A DNA stretch of 64,000 nucleotides from Chondrilla cf. caribensis (taxonomy: Eukaryota > Porifera > Demospongiae > Chondrillida > Chondrillidae), in NCBI GenBank assembly GCA_964020155.1, contig OZ026548.1:4172397-4236396 (forward strand), given 5' to 3'. The translations under genes were made by a program, and so were the position numbers. Below are positions 13,891 through 25,500 of the stretch, piece by piece (positions within the stretch are counted from its first letter, which is position 1; the number at the start of each line of letters is the position of its first letter). A model generated the notes under the pieces. The model was given only the letters and a program-made list of their open reading frames with translations. It was not told where the DNA came from and did no database searches.

Positions 13891-13991
13891 GAAAGTTACT
13901 GTTATCTAAGCATCAAAATGGGCAGATGTCTAGATCTGTTGAGCTATCCAGAACTAGAGATGAACTGGAAGTCCTAAAGAAACACCTACAA
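13891..13991 (+). pseudogene. Decayed copy of the KHQNEQ coil exon with 6-bp insertion
   Basis: Counterpart of 11638-11732. The acceptor ATCAG is intact and a 6-bp in-frame insertion (AGATCT) adds two codons, but the donor GT is TT as in the copy at 1384-1478. The exon therefore cannot use the original donor. Confidence 0.55.
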
Positions 13992-14655
13992 TTTGCCTGT
14001 ATGTTACATGCATTAGTATATACGTGTGTCACACAATCAGATAACATGCTATATATACCTTGTGTACTGTGTGATACTGTGTATTACGTAAAGCATGCAC
14101 AGTTTGTGTGTACATACATATGACTGTAACAGTGTGTGTATCAGTTCTAAACATACTTACGTACATACCTACAAATTGTAATAGCATACATGTACATCCC
14201 TACATGTGTAATCTGAAGAGTACATAATATATGTACCTCTGTCCAAGGTACTAATCAGTAATGGCCTCTCTTGTGAATTAGATGACAGAGAAAGCAAAGG
14301 GAACCACTGTTAATGCTCCAGAGATCGAAACTGGAGAGATTAGACACTGAGTTGGTCAGCATGAGGAAGGTGCAGATGAACTCCCCACTTTGTCCGTTAT
14401 GTGAGCCTTGGCTATGTGCGACTGACTGCTTTACCTCTCCACAATAGCACTGCCTTACATGTCATGTCACATACATTTGTACATTTGCTGTTTCTTTGTA
14501 CTTACATTGTAACTCATAACACTGTTACACTTCTAGTACACTAATGTTATGATAGTACAGATGTATCTACATATTGATGTTGGGTTTGGTTATGAACATT
14601 CACTCCACCCCTGTCCCTCAGGGATTTTCTGTAGAGTGATGTGTCTGGCATATTA

Positions 14656-14861
14656 CTGTATAACGGGAAATTTTCGTGGGACCAAATTTTTACGAATGGC
14701 GCAGTTGACCTAACATTCGCGAAAATTTTATCTGCGAATTAGGCGTTCTCGCTGTTCTGTCGTGTAACTGTGGCCAGCATCTGCGAAAATTTTATCTGCG
14801 AATTTTCAGTTTTGGAGCCATCTGTGAAAATTTTGTCCTGCAATAATTTCCCGCTATACGG
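14656..14861. mobile_element. 206-bp MITE with TA target duplication and visible empty sites
   Basis: Terminal inverted repeats CTGTATAACGGGAAATT and CCGTATAGCGGGAAATT (reading inward from each end) bound the element. TA flanks both ends. The paralogous cassettes have the uninterrupted site GGCATATTATGCAG (near 470 and 12955), so the insertion and its 2-bp duplication are directly shown. Internal short repeats contain GCGAAAATTTTATCTGCGAA twice. No coding capacity. Confidence 0.93.
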
Positions 14862-15495
14862 TATGCAGTACACGCATAGAGTATAATATCATTATAATGT
14901 GGTTACAGAATCTGATTATAATTATGATGGTATACATTATTTCGACATTCAGTCTGAATGGTAACTCGAAGCAAATGTACGTGTTGACATTTGTGCATTA
15001 TACCTAGGAATTGTTATAGTAATGAGTTCATGGAAAGTGAATATGCATCCATACAATTACACTCCTAGTACAATGCATGATATAATTTGATTATAACTAA
15101 TTACAATGTACATACACATGTGTATAATATCTTATATATATATAGACACTAATCAAGCGGATTAAGCACACATGCCTACATACATTCATATGTGTACAGT
15201 ATATTCAGTATGTAGAGGTTTGTATATGCATTTTCATGACATTAGAATACATACATTAGTCTGGTTGTATGCAGGAGATTTGAGATGACTAACTGGTCTT
15301 TTATTATGCAGTACACCCCATTCTCTGTGTGTGATGAGTAAGAGGAAGTTAATATTTGAAATTTCACTCTGTATTTATGAGACTGGGAGTAAAACTTCAT
15401 CTTGCAAATCAATATTGAGATACTACATTAAATTTTATTCAAACATATCGCACAATGATACAATACATCAACCCACATGTTTAAGAAAAATTGTA

Positions 15496-15578
<83 letters not shown>

Positions 15579-15592
15579 TTGTGTGTGTGTGT
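15496..15592 (+). repeat. (GT)n microsatellite
   Basis: The tract lies at the end of duplication cluster 2. Downstream, 15610-15729 (acceptor TCCAG at 15605-15609) is open and ends in a stop; it could be a terminal exon of the coil gene but has no recognisable content. Confidence 0.9.
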
Positions 15593-15693
15593 TTGATATG
15601 TATGTCCAGGAAGTCTCAACTCTGTTGCTGAATTTTGAGAATTATAAGATTATAGAGTCTGACTTTGTTGTAACCCCTGAAACAAGATTAGCA

Positions 15694-15933
15694 TTATGTA
15701 CAGTAGTTAGGAGGATTGAATTTCAGTAATAATGTATGCACAAAAGTGCTCTTGCTGTCCTTTAGGCAGCTACAATCCCACAATTCCAATTCATATGCAT
15801 TGTATGGATTGTTATCCTGTGTTACTGTATCACCTATACACAGCTTGCAGTGACACGAGAAGGCATCATCTTTTCCACATATAAGTAACAATAATGCATA
15901 TATACCCAGACATCCTAGCGTAGCATCTTGCAT
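15694..15933 (-). CDS. Small Cys-containing open frame with hydrophobic N-terminus
   Basis: The 79-codon frame on the minus strand starts Met-Gln-Asp and has a hydrophobic run, I-Y-A-L-L-L-L-I-C, that could act as a signal peptide. It is followed by C-H-C-K-L-C and C-S-C. The spacing is not a clear match to any family. It overlaps the 15610-15729 plus-strand candidate, and both cannot be right with confidence. It may be chance. Confidence 0.25.
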   Translation of the reverse strand: MQDATLGCLGIYALLLLICGKDDAFSCHCKLCIGDTVTQDNNPYNAYELELWDCSCLKDSKSTFVHTLLLKFNPPNYCT

Positions 15934-17013
15934 GTTGTGAAAAGTATTGAATGAATTTGGGTTTAATCAATGGTAAGGTGATATACGTAATGATCGCATG
16001 TGTGGAAGTGAACTATCCTGTGTATATTGCTGATACATGTTGTATGAAATTGTTGTTGTCGGATACATCAAAGTTTGAATATGAATATCAAAACGAATGT
16101 TATAGTCTTACTAATTGACCAAGACAATGCTAATTTGGCACCATTTTCAGTGGTGTATGGTCCTTGTTAAGATGTAATTGGGTGTGCACAGGTGTACACA
16201 ACACACCATGCTTGAATAAGCACCAACGCACCATTATAGATAGTATTACATCTCGTGATGAAAGGTGTAAACTTTCTCTCCAATGTACCAACTGGGATTC
16301 AGACACCACGGCTGAAGAAGTCAATCTGAAGTATGTGGCTTATACAATGGACAATAAGCGCTAGCCAACCCTCATTATTTTGGATAATTGTTAAATTGAT
16401 GAGTCTTAATGTAATTGTTATACCGGTGGGAAAGAGCAAACATGACATATAAGTAGGTGTGAACGGAAGTGAGTCATTTTATCATTATGATGATGTCTTT
16501 TAGACTTTGTGAGTTTTGTTTGTTGAATTATAAAACACCCTACTAGTAGGCATTATGAAGTTTCTTTCAGTTATTGTCAATGTCACTTATTACAAGTCCA
16601 TGAGCAACTAAATTGTGACTGTAACAGAACTGATTTACTGTGGTAATTTGTTTATTTGGTGTTTTAACTTTCGAGCCGGCCATTATTGATGGTGGCTCGT
16701 GAACGATAAATGCATGAGTAGGCAATGAATAACCCGAATGATAAATAGTGAATATGTTACTTGCCAATGATTCTAACTTAGTCAGGGTATGTTATAAAAG
16801 CATACCCAGCCATTCTTAATCTTGAAATAGAGAATATTATGCATTTCGCACGAATATAACAGAGCTTAGAGTGTTTGTTTTACAATTGTGTGTACAGAGT
16901 GTACATCAGTGTGTGATGCAAACTGGCGAAAAGCTAGTGTTAAGAGTGAGAGACTTGCAAACTTTAGTTTCACAAACCTTAGGTTACCACTGCCAAACAT
17001 TATACTCACCATA

Positions 17014-17095
17014 GATCAACTGAATAACATGATCAACCACCATTTGAAAATTGTAACGCATGTGATATTTATGGTGATCACATTATTCAGTTGAG
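17014..17095. other. Imperfect hairpin, 21-bp stem
   Basis: GATCAACTGAATAACATGAT at 17014 pairs with TCACATTATTCAGTTGAG ending at 17095, with two or three mismatches and a loop of roughly 39 nt. The function is unknown: it could be a small inverted-repeat element or a hairpin RNA. Confidence 0.5.
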
Positions 17096-17535
17096 CCTTA
17101 TCTTGAAAGTAGATTATGACATTATAATACTATTCCCATTAGTTTTGATAACCTTACTCTAATTTGATAAAAATGTAGATAAAAGCCGGTTATAAGATAG
17201 CTAATTGTTTTGGTTCCGGAGTTGATGTATAATTTTGACCTTGTTAGTGATTATGTCTATAGAGGAAGGTGGTAGTGCACTCCAAACCGGCTCATTACAC
17301 TGTTATCTGTATCCTCTGATGGTTGATCCTAGTCTAAAGGTTGGATAAGATGGACTCACACACTATGTAAAACATGGATTGCAGGGATAGTGACTGTGGG
17401 GAGCACACGATTGATTTGTTATGCTTATTTGTGAGTAATAAAGACTCCGTTCAGCAGTAGTAACTGGGCACTCAATATCATGAGACCCCATGCATTCTGT
17501 TGGTCTCCCTACACACTACTAAGTACTTTATGATC

Positions 17536-17563
17536 ACCCCAACCCCAACCCTAACCCTAACCG
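17536..17563. repeat. Short CCCTAA (telomere-like) run
   Basis: CCCCAACCCCAACCCTAACC followed by CTAACCG matches the animal telomere repeat (TTAGGG on the other strand) with some degeneracy. A second such run lies at 30845-30933. Confidence 0.7.
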
Positions 17564-18058
17564 TGAATTCATTATTCACTATCGTTTATCACGAATTTGT
17601 AAACAAGAGTATTTATTATTATTGTTACTATGAAGTGAATATATATTAATTATAGAACGTGATTGAGTGGTGCGATTGTTTATGAAGAACCAGAAACAAC
17701 CTATTAATATCACGATAAACAGTAAGTACCCTTGTCACCCTAGACGAGGGTCCATGAGAGTGATAAGTAGTCGGAATACCCGGCGTTTTCCAACCTTTGC
17801 TCTGTCATTGGAGTTGTCCTGGCCAATATCCCTAATTGGGCGCTAATTGGAGACACTACCCTATACGCGTCCGCGTGCATGGATGATCCGCAAAAATAGG
17901 AAGTAGCCAAACTCTCTAGTATTTATGTTGGTGCGGCCTCGGGTTCTCATAGTCCGTGGTTCTGCTCTTCCAAGCTGGCATTTTGGTTGTACTCGGCTGA
18001 AGGTATTATTCTACGCCGCATCGTTGACCCTCCGAGACGTAATTTGTGAAGAAGAGTC

Positions 18059-21000
18059 ATGACGAGAATGAGGCTTCTGATGTTGTTTTTTGGATTTGTT
18101 GGAGAGTATCTGGTAGATGGTGAGCTCGAAACACACGCCGCACTCGTTGACAGCATGCCAATTAATGTATGTTTCGATTGATAACTCTGTATTAGATCTA
18201 AAACGAAATTCGCCAATTTGAAACTTTATCTATTTGTTGAATTAGTAGCGTTGTTATCTTGAGTTACCATTTACTTCGACGTAGAGAATAAGTATTATTA
18301 TATCGGGTGGTCATCATTTCAGTGCATCATATATATAGGTTTGTAGGCCTATAGGTTGAAGTAATTCGGGTTAATTTGAATAAGCTTCCAAAATGAAAAT
18401 GATGTTGGGTTAGGTAGGTTAGTTAGAACAAGTGTGAAAGATCTCATAAACCGCCTTTGAATTAAGAACCTCGCACACCTATTTTCAGATAGATTTGCCA
18501 CAGGAAAGTCTATGGATTTACTTTAGGGAGTACAATATTATTATTCCTTCAATTACACCTCCTGGTGTAGTCGCTGCAGTTTTATATCATTCCTGGGGTC
18601 TTTATTCCCCAAATTAAACATTCAACTATAGTTGAGATTGCTCACAACCGTTATCAATCTTTGCTGCCATTTTGAAGTTTATAATATACACTCTACGTAC
18701 AATGCCATATCAATAACATATTATTCAGTTCACCTTTCATCCAGTAATAGAATACCAGGATTATTTAATGTTACTCTGTCCACGCAGGGAGACCTATACG
18801 GTGCCAGCAATACGACAACTTGGAGTGCGTAGGTGACTTTTGTACAGCTACACTGTACTTCTCAGGGCCAAGCAGCTACCGCGTTACTGGTCACTCCTGT
18901 TTTTCTTCCTTTTCGTGTACTCTGTATCCTCACACAAAAGTCAACTACACAATTGCAAACACACCACAAGAATACTTTTTCCCCCGTGTGTTCTTTGGCT
19001 GCTGCGACAGTGAGGATTTCTGCAACCGGAACATCTCCAACTTGCTACTTCCGGATGAATACTACCAATACACTGCTCCTCCTTTGAACAATAACAGCAC
19101 AATTAGTCCAAGTAGTTCTGAATCGGAAGCTCTTATCCTCCCTTCAGTCACAACGGATTCTTTTCCCAAAACATCTGGTATGCCACGTGAAGATCCAGAT
19201 GTATCGTCAATGCCAACTAGTGAGATCTAGTGTGTTTGTACATGTGTAAATGCCTGTGCATTTGTTGTGTGGGTTCTTTACTATACCCCAACTTTGAAAC
19301 AAAAAAGCATGACATTGTCAGATTTTAAAACAGATTGTGTGTGGGGGGAAGGGGGGAGGATTGTAGTATAGTCTATTATAATCGTGTCTCAGAATGGGGG
19401 TCACATTACTGAATAAACCAATGTTGAATTTTTGAGGTGCCTTACTGTGGATCAAGGTTCCACAGTATATGTATAAGTGCATGTGTTTGTATTTCTTGTG
19501 TAAGTGTACATGATTGTGTTCAAAGTGCAGTGTGGGCCCTGTTACCTCTTAGGTGTTTGCTCCTGTGGTGCATCCATTCATTTTTTAGTGTCCTTGTTGC
19601 TTTGTAGAGGACTACCCATAGGATATTCACTCAGTTTGAACTCATGTTCCTAACACGCTATACAATATTATTACCAATGGGTGTACCTGGACATACATAT
19701 TCTGGCCAATACAACGTAATATTATTGTAACTACTCTTAGTAGAACAATTGTATTTTAAAGTATTATTGCAGAATTTATAAATTGGAACATCGGAACAAA
19801 CAAACTGCAGTGTATTTTCTGTATTGAATTCTGATGTTCTCCTATTATAATTATAAATCTTGTCCAAAAAGCTCTGGGATAAACCATTTGACCTTGAAAT
19901 TAGTACACCAAAGCAATTTCCTAATGATAGCCAATGTTTGTTAGTGAGCACATCCCATTGTTTTATCAAGCATTAGTTACACAGGAATTTGTTATGAGAG
20001 TTTCACTGATATACAGTGTCATATTCTCATGATGTCCTGCATCTAACATTCATTAGGAGTCTTAAGAAACGCAGTTTTAACTATGTTTATCATTTCTTTC
20101 CAAGCGTATCGACCTTGACGGTTGTAATCACTAGGATGTAATGGTTGTTGGAAATAGCTCTTTGAAAGAGAAATTTCCACCCATTCCAAATCAGGTGTTA
20201 TCAGTGCCTGTCACTTCGATTTTTTGTAGAAATCTTCACGAATTCATATTCTTTGCTTGGTAATGAATAAGTATGATGTATTATACAACACACGTAACTA
20301 CAACATTAATGATAATTAATAAGAATAAATAGTGACAACAATAATCATATCATATTTACATATCAGAAAAAAGCTTATACATAATAAACATTATAATAAT
20401 AATACCATTAATCACCATCAATGGATTGTATGTATGTATGTATGTATGTATGTATTTATGTATGTATGTATGTATGTATGTATTATTATTATTTATTTAT
20501 TTTATTATTATTATTATTATTATTATGCTAATGTAGGGAGAGTTGTCCGGTGCCAACAAAATGCCTCCGAATGTATTGGTGATTTTTGTGCAGCCACTGT
20601 GCGCATATCAGAATCGGGCGGCTACCATATTATTGATACATCGTGTGTTTCCGGATCTTTGTGCATCTCCTACCCTCGCATGAAAGTGAACTACACTGAC
20701 AATGGTACATTGCAGGAATTTCTGTTTGGTTGCTGTGAAAGTGAGGATTTCTGCAATCGAAACATATCCAACTTGTTATTTCCTGACGAATACTACGGAG
20801 ACATCAATCCTATTATGGGCAGCCGAGAGAGAAAAATTAATTCGAGTATTTCTCAACCAGGCCATGACAATCCCCAGCAGAAGAGTTCTTCCCCTCATAC
20901 TCTTTGCAGTGTGCAATGCAACAAGACACAGTCATCACAAAGTACTCCAACATGTACTAATGGTGTGTTTTCGTTTATGCATGTGTATACAACTGTGTGA

Positions 21001-21085
21001 TACATTTCACTGTGTGTATTTGTATGGATGTGAATGCCTTTCCCTGTATGTGCATATTTGCATATGTTTTTATGTGCGTATTTGT

Positions 21086-21169
<84 letters not shown>

Positions 21170-21499
21170 GCATGCGTGTTTGCACATGCGTGTGTTGGCA
21201 CATGTGTTTACATGCATGTGTGTATACCTCAATATTGCATAACCAGCAGCTGTACACTGTTCACACAGGACTTTCATTGACCTCTTTGCACCTCTCCTTT
21301 TTTATCAATTGCAGTTATCATTATAATAGTGCTGTCCACGGCAGTTCTTATGTGCGCTATAGCCTTGGTATTACCAATAAGTCTAGTTCTGGTCAAAATG
21401 GTAGTGAAGAGAAGACCGGTGGATGACTTCAAGAGGGCCAATGCAACTGTTGCCATCAAGCAGCAGCCTCGGAAGGGAGAGGAACAGGATCAAGTTTAA
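18059..21499 (+). CDS. Kinase-less membrane receptor with two activin-receptor-type three-finger domains (BAMBI-like)
   Basis: Four exons join in frame: 18059-18119 (signal peptide, M-T-R-M-R-L-L-M-L-F-F-G-F), 18788-19177 (domain 1), 20537-20962 (domain 2) and 21315-21499 (membrane helix, tail, stop), giving 353 residues. A second donor at 19220 would extend exon 2 in the same phase to 367. Each domain has eight Cys in the same order, from R-C-Q-Q to G-D-F-C and ending F-G-C-C-x-S-E-D-F-C-N, the CCxxxxxCN signature of the activin/TGF-beta receptor ectodomain fold. N-glycosylation sites are frequent. The helix (V-I-I-I-I-V-L-S-T-A-V-L-M) is followed by a basic tail of about 35 residues with no kinase. 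Every internal junction is phase 1, so domain exons can be duplicated freely. Known kinase-less relatives (BAMBI) dampen TGF-beta/BMP signalling; this role is inferred. A GPI- or Ly6-type protein is less likely because of the membrane helix and tail. Confidence 0.8.
21084..21166 (+). repeat. (GT)n microsatellite in the receptor's last intron
   Basis: It lies about 120 nt downstream of the donor at 20963, which itself reads GTGTGT. Confidence 0.95.
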
Positions 21500-22545
21500 A
21501 ATGGCACACAGACTGGACTGTATGTGTTGACAGGACCCAATTGGAAACATTATTCTGTATACGCAATATACTGATCTCAAGATCTATGCGATTTACCCTC
21601 CTGTCAGTTACTTTTGTCAATTGTAAGATTTCAATAGCATCTTTTGAACAAAGGCTTATAGTTGCAACTTTTAGTGAGAACTGTGTGGATTGTGATTTTG
21701 ATTTCCATGTCAACATTTAATGTTCTACTAGTATGCACACACACACATATATAATATATATTATTTAAAGAATAATTATGTGTAACTGAAAGTTTCCAAC
21801 AGCATGAGACCTTTGTTCTCTGTACTATCTGTTCTTTCGAATGCTAATAATTGTACTTGATAATTATAGTCCATATCATGGTTATTATAAGTATAGTTCA
21901 TGTGTATGTATACAACACACACATACACATGGTGTTACGTGTACTCAACATATTAATGTTATGCACATATGCACAGGTAAAACAAATTTCACATAAGTTT
22001 AATATTAATTATATATTATATATATATATAAATTTACGATTATAACAGAGAAAAAAAAAGATAAAAATAATAATAGTTAAGGGGCCTCTCCAATGTGGGG
22101 AGAGGTTATATATATATATATATTATAAGTCTATTAGATAGATAGATAGATAGATATAGATAGATATAAATAGATAGATGGCTGATTACAATTATTATAG
22201 TTGTATATTATATTCAAAAACCAATTGGTCATATACGTATCTAAGAGCTTGAACTGTCTATGTGACTACATACATAATATTGCATACATTTCAGGAATTC
22301 ACTTATATTATCATTAGCAATTGCTGGCTTTCAAATCATACAGAGAAGCTGCAGTAAGTACTATTACATAGGTAAATGTGCACAAACATTACATATGATG
22401 TACATCTAATATATAATGTTATGACAATTTGTGGCAGATGCAGGAGATGTGACAGTTTAATGTCAAGTTAGGATTCACTACATTATAATCAAACTTAAAG
22501 GTGTATTTCTTTCTCTTGAAGCATGCAATTTGTTTTGTTTTCCGT
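21500..22545. other. Convergent 3' intergenic region
   Basis: About 1 kb between the stop codons of the receptor (plus) and the nuclease-helicase (minus). It is AT-rich, with TA runs near 22015-22030 and 22105-22120, a (GATA)n run at about 22133-22175 and a small hairpin (CCTCTCC/GGAGAGG) at 22085-22106. No gene was seen. Confidence 0.7.
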
Positions 22546-25500
22546 TCATTTCTTCTTCCTTGGAGTCTTCTTGTGAGAATGCGGCATATTATATGGATTA
22601 ACATGAGCGGCGATTGGTTCACTACTTTCTTTCAGTTGTTTGACATCCCTAAAACCAGATTGTCGGTCATACCCAGCATACTCTCCTGAATATTTTTCAA
22701 TTTTTTTGAAATCTAAAAGTGATCTGTACTTCTCCTCCTTCATCCAGTTCATGAGCGAATCATTGTCTTTGCCTTTAAGAGTTGGTGTTGTACACTTGAA
22801 ATACACAGTTTTGGGATCTTTGCTTGTGGGACGCAGGGTGAAGATACTAGGTACACAGCGTAGGTATAGGACTACAACTTTCTTTCTGGTACACTGTTGA
22901 AATAAACTTTGTTGAACCACATTAATAGAAGCTTCAAAGTTTGATGATTTTAAGCACAGACAAGCAGTAGCATGTACCAGTCTTTGGGACCATTGAGGAA
23001 TGTCTTCCACTAGTCTACGCGGAGAAAACATTGATTCAAACATTTCATCAGAATCGGACTCATCGGATGAAGCTTCTGGAGAAACGGTATTTTCAAATAC
23101 TGCTCTCACACTATGCTCAATTTCCCTCTCAGCAATTGATTTACCAGCTCTTGTCTGATAAAGAGAAGCTGCAGATGAAGTACTGGGAATATTACTCCCT
23201 GTTACACGTTGTAGACGTCGTGCAGCTTCAGACAATGGCTGAGCGGTAATGTTGTCCACTGTTTTTTTCTTTGAATTCTTCATTGGCTTGAGAGACAATG
23301 TTTGATTCACAGTCTGTTGGGTAGATGACACAGATTCTGGACGCCTTCCTTTCATCAAACAAGCATTGAGAGGAACAAATGTGCCTTGGCCATACTGAGG
23401 ATAAAGGATGTATTCGTTGTCACTAACAAATTCAGTGATATCGATCCATCTGAAATCATCATCCAGGAAAGTTGATTCAGATACCAATTGTGGGGATGCA
23501 TCATTAGATGTAATTTTGATTTGGTGGTCAGTTGACCCTTCGCCTGTGACCACTGGTTCACTTTTGGCCACAAGATGATCTGTGGTATCAGATACAACCA
23601 TAGTAACTTCAGCAACAGGGCTGACTGTGGCAGTAGATTCATTTCTGTTTGGTTCATCCACAAGAACTGGATTGTCCGTGGCAATGGGTCTGTTCATGGC
23701 AACAAGATTATCTGTGATAAGAGGTTCATCCATGGGTACATCCATAGCAATGGAAGAGGCTACGACAATGGGCTTATTCACAGCAATGGAAGGGTCTGTG
23801 ACCTTCAATATATCCATAGTAACGGAATTATCAGCGACAACAGGTTTGTTAGTAACAATGAAATTGCCTTCAGGTTTGTCCAGTTTAGCGGGAGGGTCCA
23901 CGTCAATGGGTTCGTTCTCAGCAATGGGAGGGTCTGTGACAATTGGTACCTCCGTAGCAACAGGAGGGTCTGTGACAATTGGTTCCTCAGTAGCAACAGG
24001 AGGGTCTGTGGCAATTGGTTCCTCCATAGCAACAGGAGGGTCTGTGACAATTGGTTCCTCCGTAGCAACAGGAGGGTCTGTGACAATTGGTTCCTCAATA
24101 GCAACAGGAGGATCTGTGACGGTAAGTTCATCCATAACAACAGGATTTTTTGCTACAATGGGCGTATCTGTGGCAGTCTGCTCACTCGTGGGGATGAATA
24201 CTTCTTGCTTTCTGTAAAGCAGTGATTGTAGAAGATCTGCAATTCCTTCCATTTTCATCAAAGGTAGCTCTTGGGAGCATGAAGCCATTACTTCTGATAG
24301 TTTCTTTCTTAGAGCATTTATTCGGACTATGTCCTCCACAGAAATTATGACGTCTGCCATGTCAGAATAGTCAAACTTTTCACCATTGACTGCGAAAACA
24401 GAAAATCCATTCTGCTTCTCTGCTGTTTGTACATCTACTCTTGTTTCAAAATTGAGGAATGAAAGAACCATTAAAAGTGATCGAGTTACAGCTGGACCTC
24501 CTAGACGAGGAAGGACACTGATCCCTGCCCCAAGTGTGGTGTTTTGTGATTGTGTACCCATAAGAGATGCTACGACTGCAATGAAAGGTGTCTTCAACTT
24601 TGTGTCACACATAACACCAGGAGGGTTTCGTTTACCACCTGCCAAGACAAAGTTTCGTATGCCTTTTTGTTCAGGAACTTGATACCAAGCTATTGAACAA
24701 GGATGGTTTGGCCGAGGAAGATTCTGTATGTTTTTAACTGCCCATGTCTTGTTACGAAGACCATATTGCCAGAAAATAGAGGTACTGGGAGTCAACAAAG
24801 CATCCTTTTCAACAATGTAGCCAGGAATCTTGGTAAAGTCTTTCTTTTCAGTTACATTTGAAAAGTCTACCGCGGCAATTCTTTTTGATCGTCCCAAAAA
24901 CTTGACATCGGATCTCCAATTATTACATATGAAATCAGCTGCCACCCTCAAGTCATGTTCAGTCACCGAGGTTGATTCATTGGGTCTGTCATTACTACTC
25001 TTCCTACTTGCATGTGTTATAGGCTCCATGAACAGCCTGGTGGGAGATACTAAATCTATATCTTCATAGGATGCTTCCTTCATGATGTCTCTATCTTCTT
25101 CACCAAATCTTGTTGTATCTTCATAGTTTCGAATTCCCTGGAGCAAATGTTGAGAAAATGCTGCAACAAGCAGACATTTCAACTTTGTGGGATCAGCAGT
25201 AAACTGAACATTTGATGTGGCAGCTATGTTACTTATTCCCGGACCAGATGCTCTGTTTGACATTTGCTTGGTAGCTGTGGACAGGGCTTGAATGTTGTCA
25301 TACAGCTTACTCATCTTGGGAACAAAGCGATTTGCCCTTGAAGCAATGCCATTAATAGCAGTCTCGAATTCAAATAACCTATTTGAGGATACGCCTTGAT
25401 GACGTGGTTCCTTCACAAATAGTCTTGCCACATTCTCCCTGGACCCTGCACTGTTGTGGTCACATTTGAATTTATACCAAGCCTTAAAGAGATTGAGGTA

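Larger units (their letters stand above)
11600..15480 (+). repeat. Segmental duplication, cluster 2 of the coiled-coil cassette
   Basis: Two tandem cassettes with a period of about 2.25 kb: coil exon at 11638 and again at 13891; the following exon at 12047 and again at about 14286. The second cassette lacks the blocks equivalent to 12375-12735: sequence jumps from the end of the 12.2-kb motif directly to the segment after the 24-codon exon (near 14450). Both share intergenic-like blocks with cluster 1 at near-identity. The open block at about 12367-12470 (Y-I-D-L-L-M-R-E-Y before a GTAAGT donor) has a twin at about 2157-2252 and is a further candidate exon whose acceptor is unclear. Confidence 0.85.
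15934..18058. other. Intergenic stretch with no recognised gene
   Basis: AT-rich, with only short open frames lacking motifs. It holds an inverted repeat at 17014-17095 and a short telomere-like run at 17536-17563. The start of the receptor gene follows at 18059. Confidence 0.6.

Noticed and set aside
19658..19969. 103-codon minus-strand frame inside the receptor intron
   Set aside because: No recognisable motif, and AT-rich; it is probably chance, despite several Asn-Xaa-Ser/Thr sites.
22085..22106. Small hairpin CCTCTCC/GGAGAGG as a terminator or regulatory stem
   Set aside because: Only 7 bp; eukaryotic 3' ends are not defined by such stems, and no other support is visible.
23575..24225. 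Plus-strand frames of more than 200 codons opposite the nuclease-helicase
   Set aside because: They are mirror frames of the coding repeat on the minus strand; the minus-strand product has clear domains.
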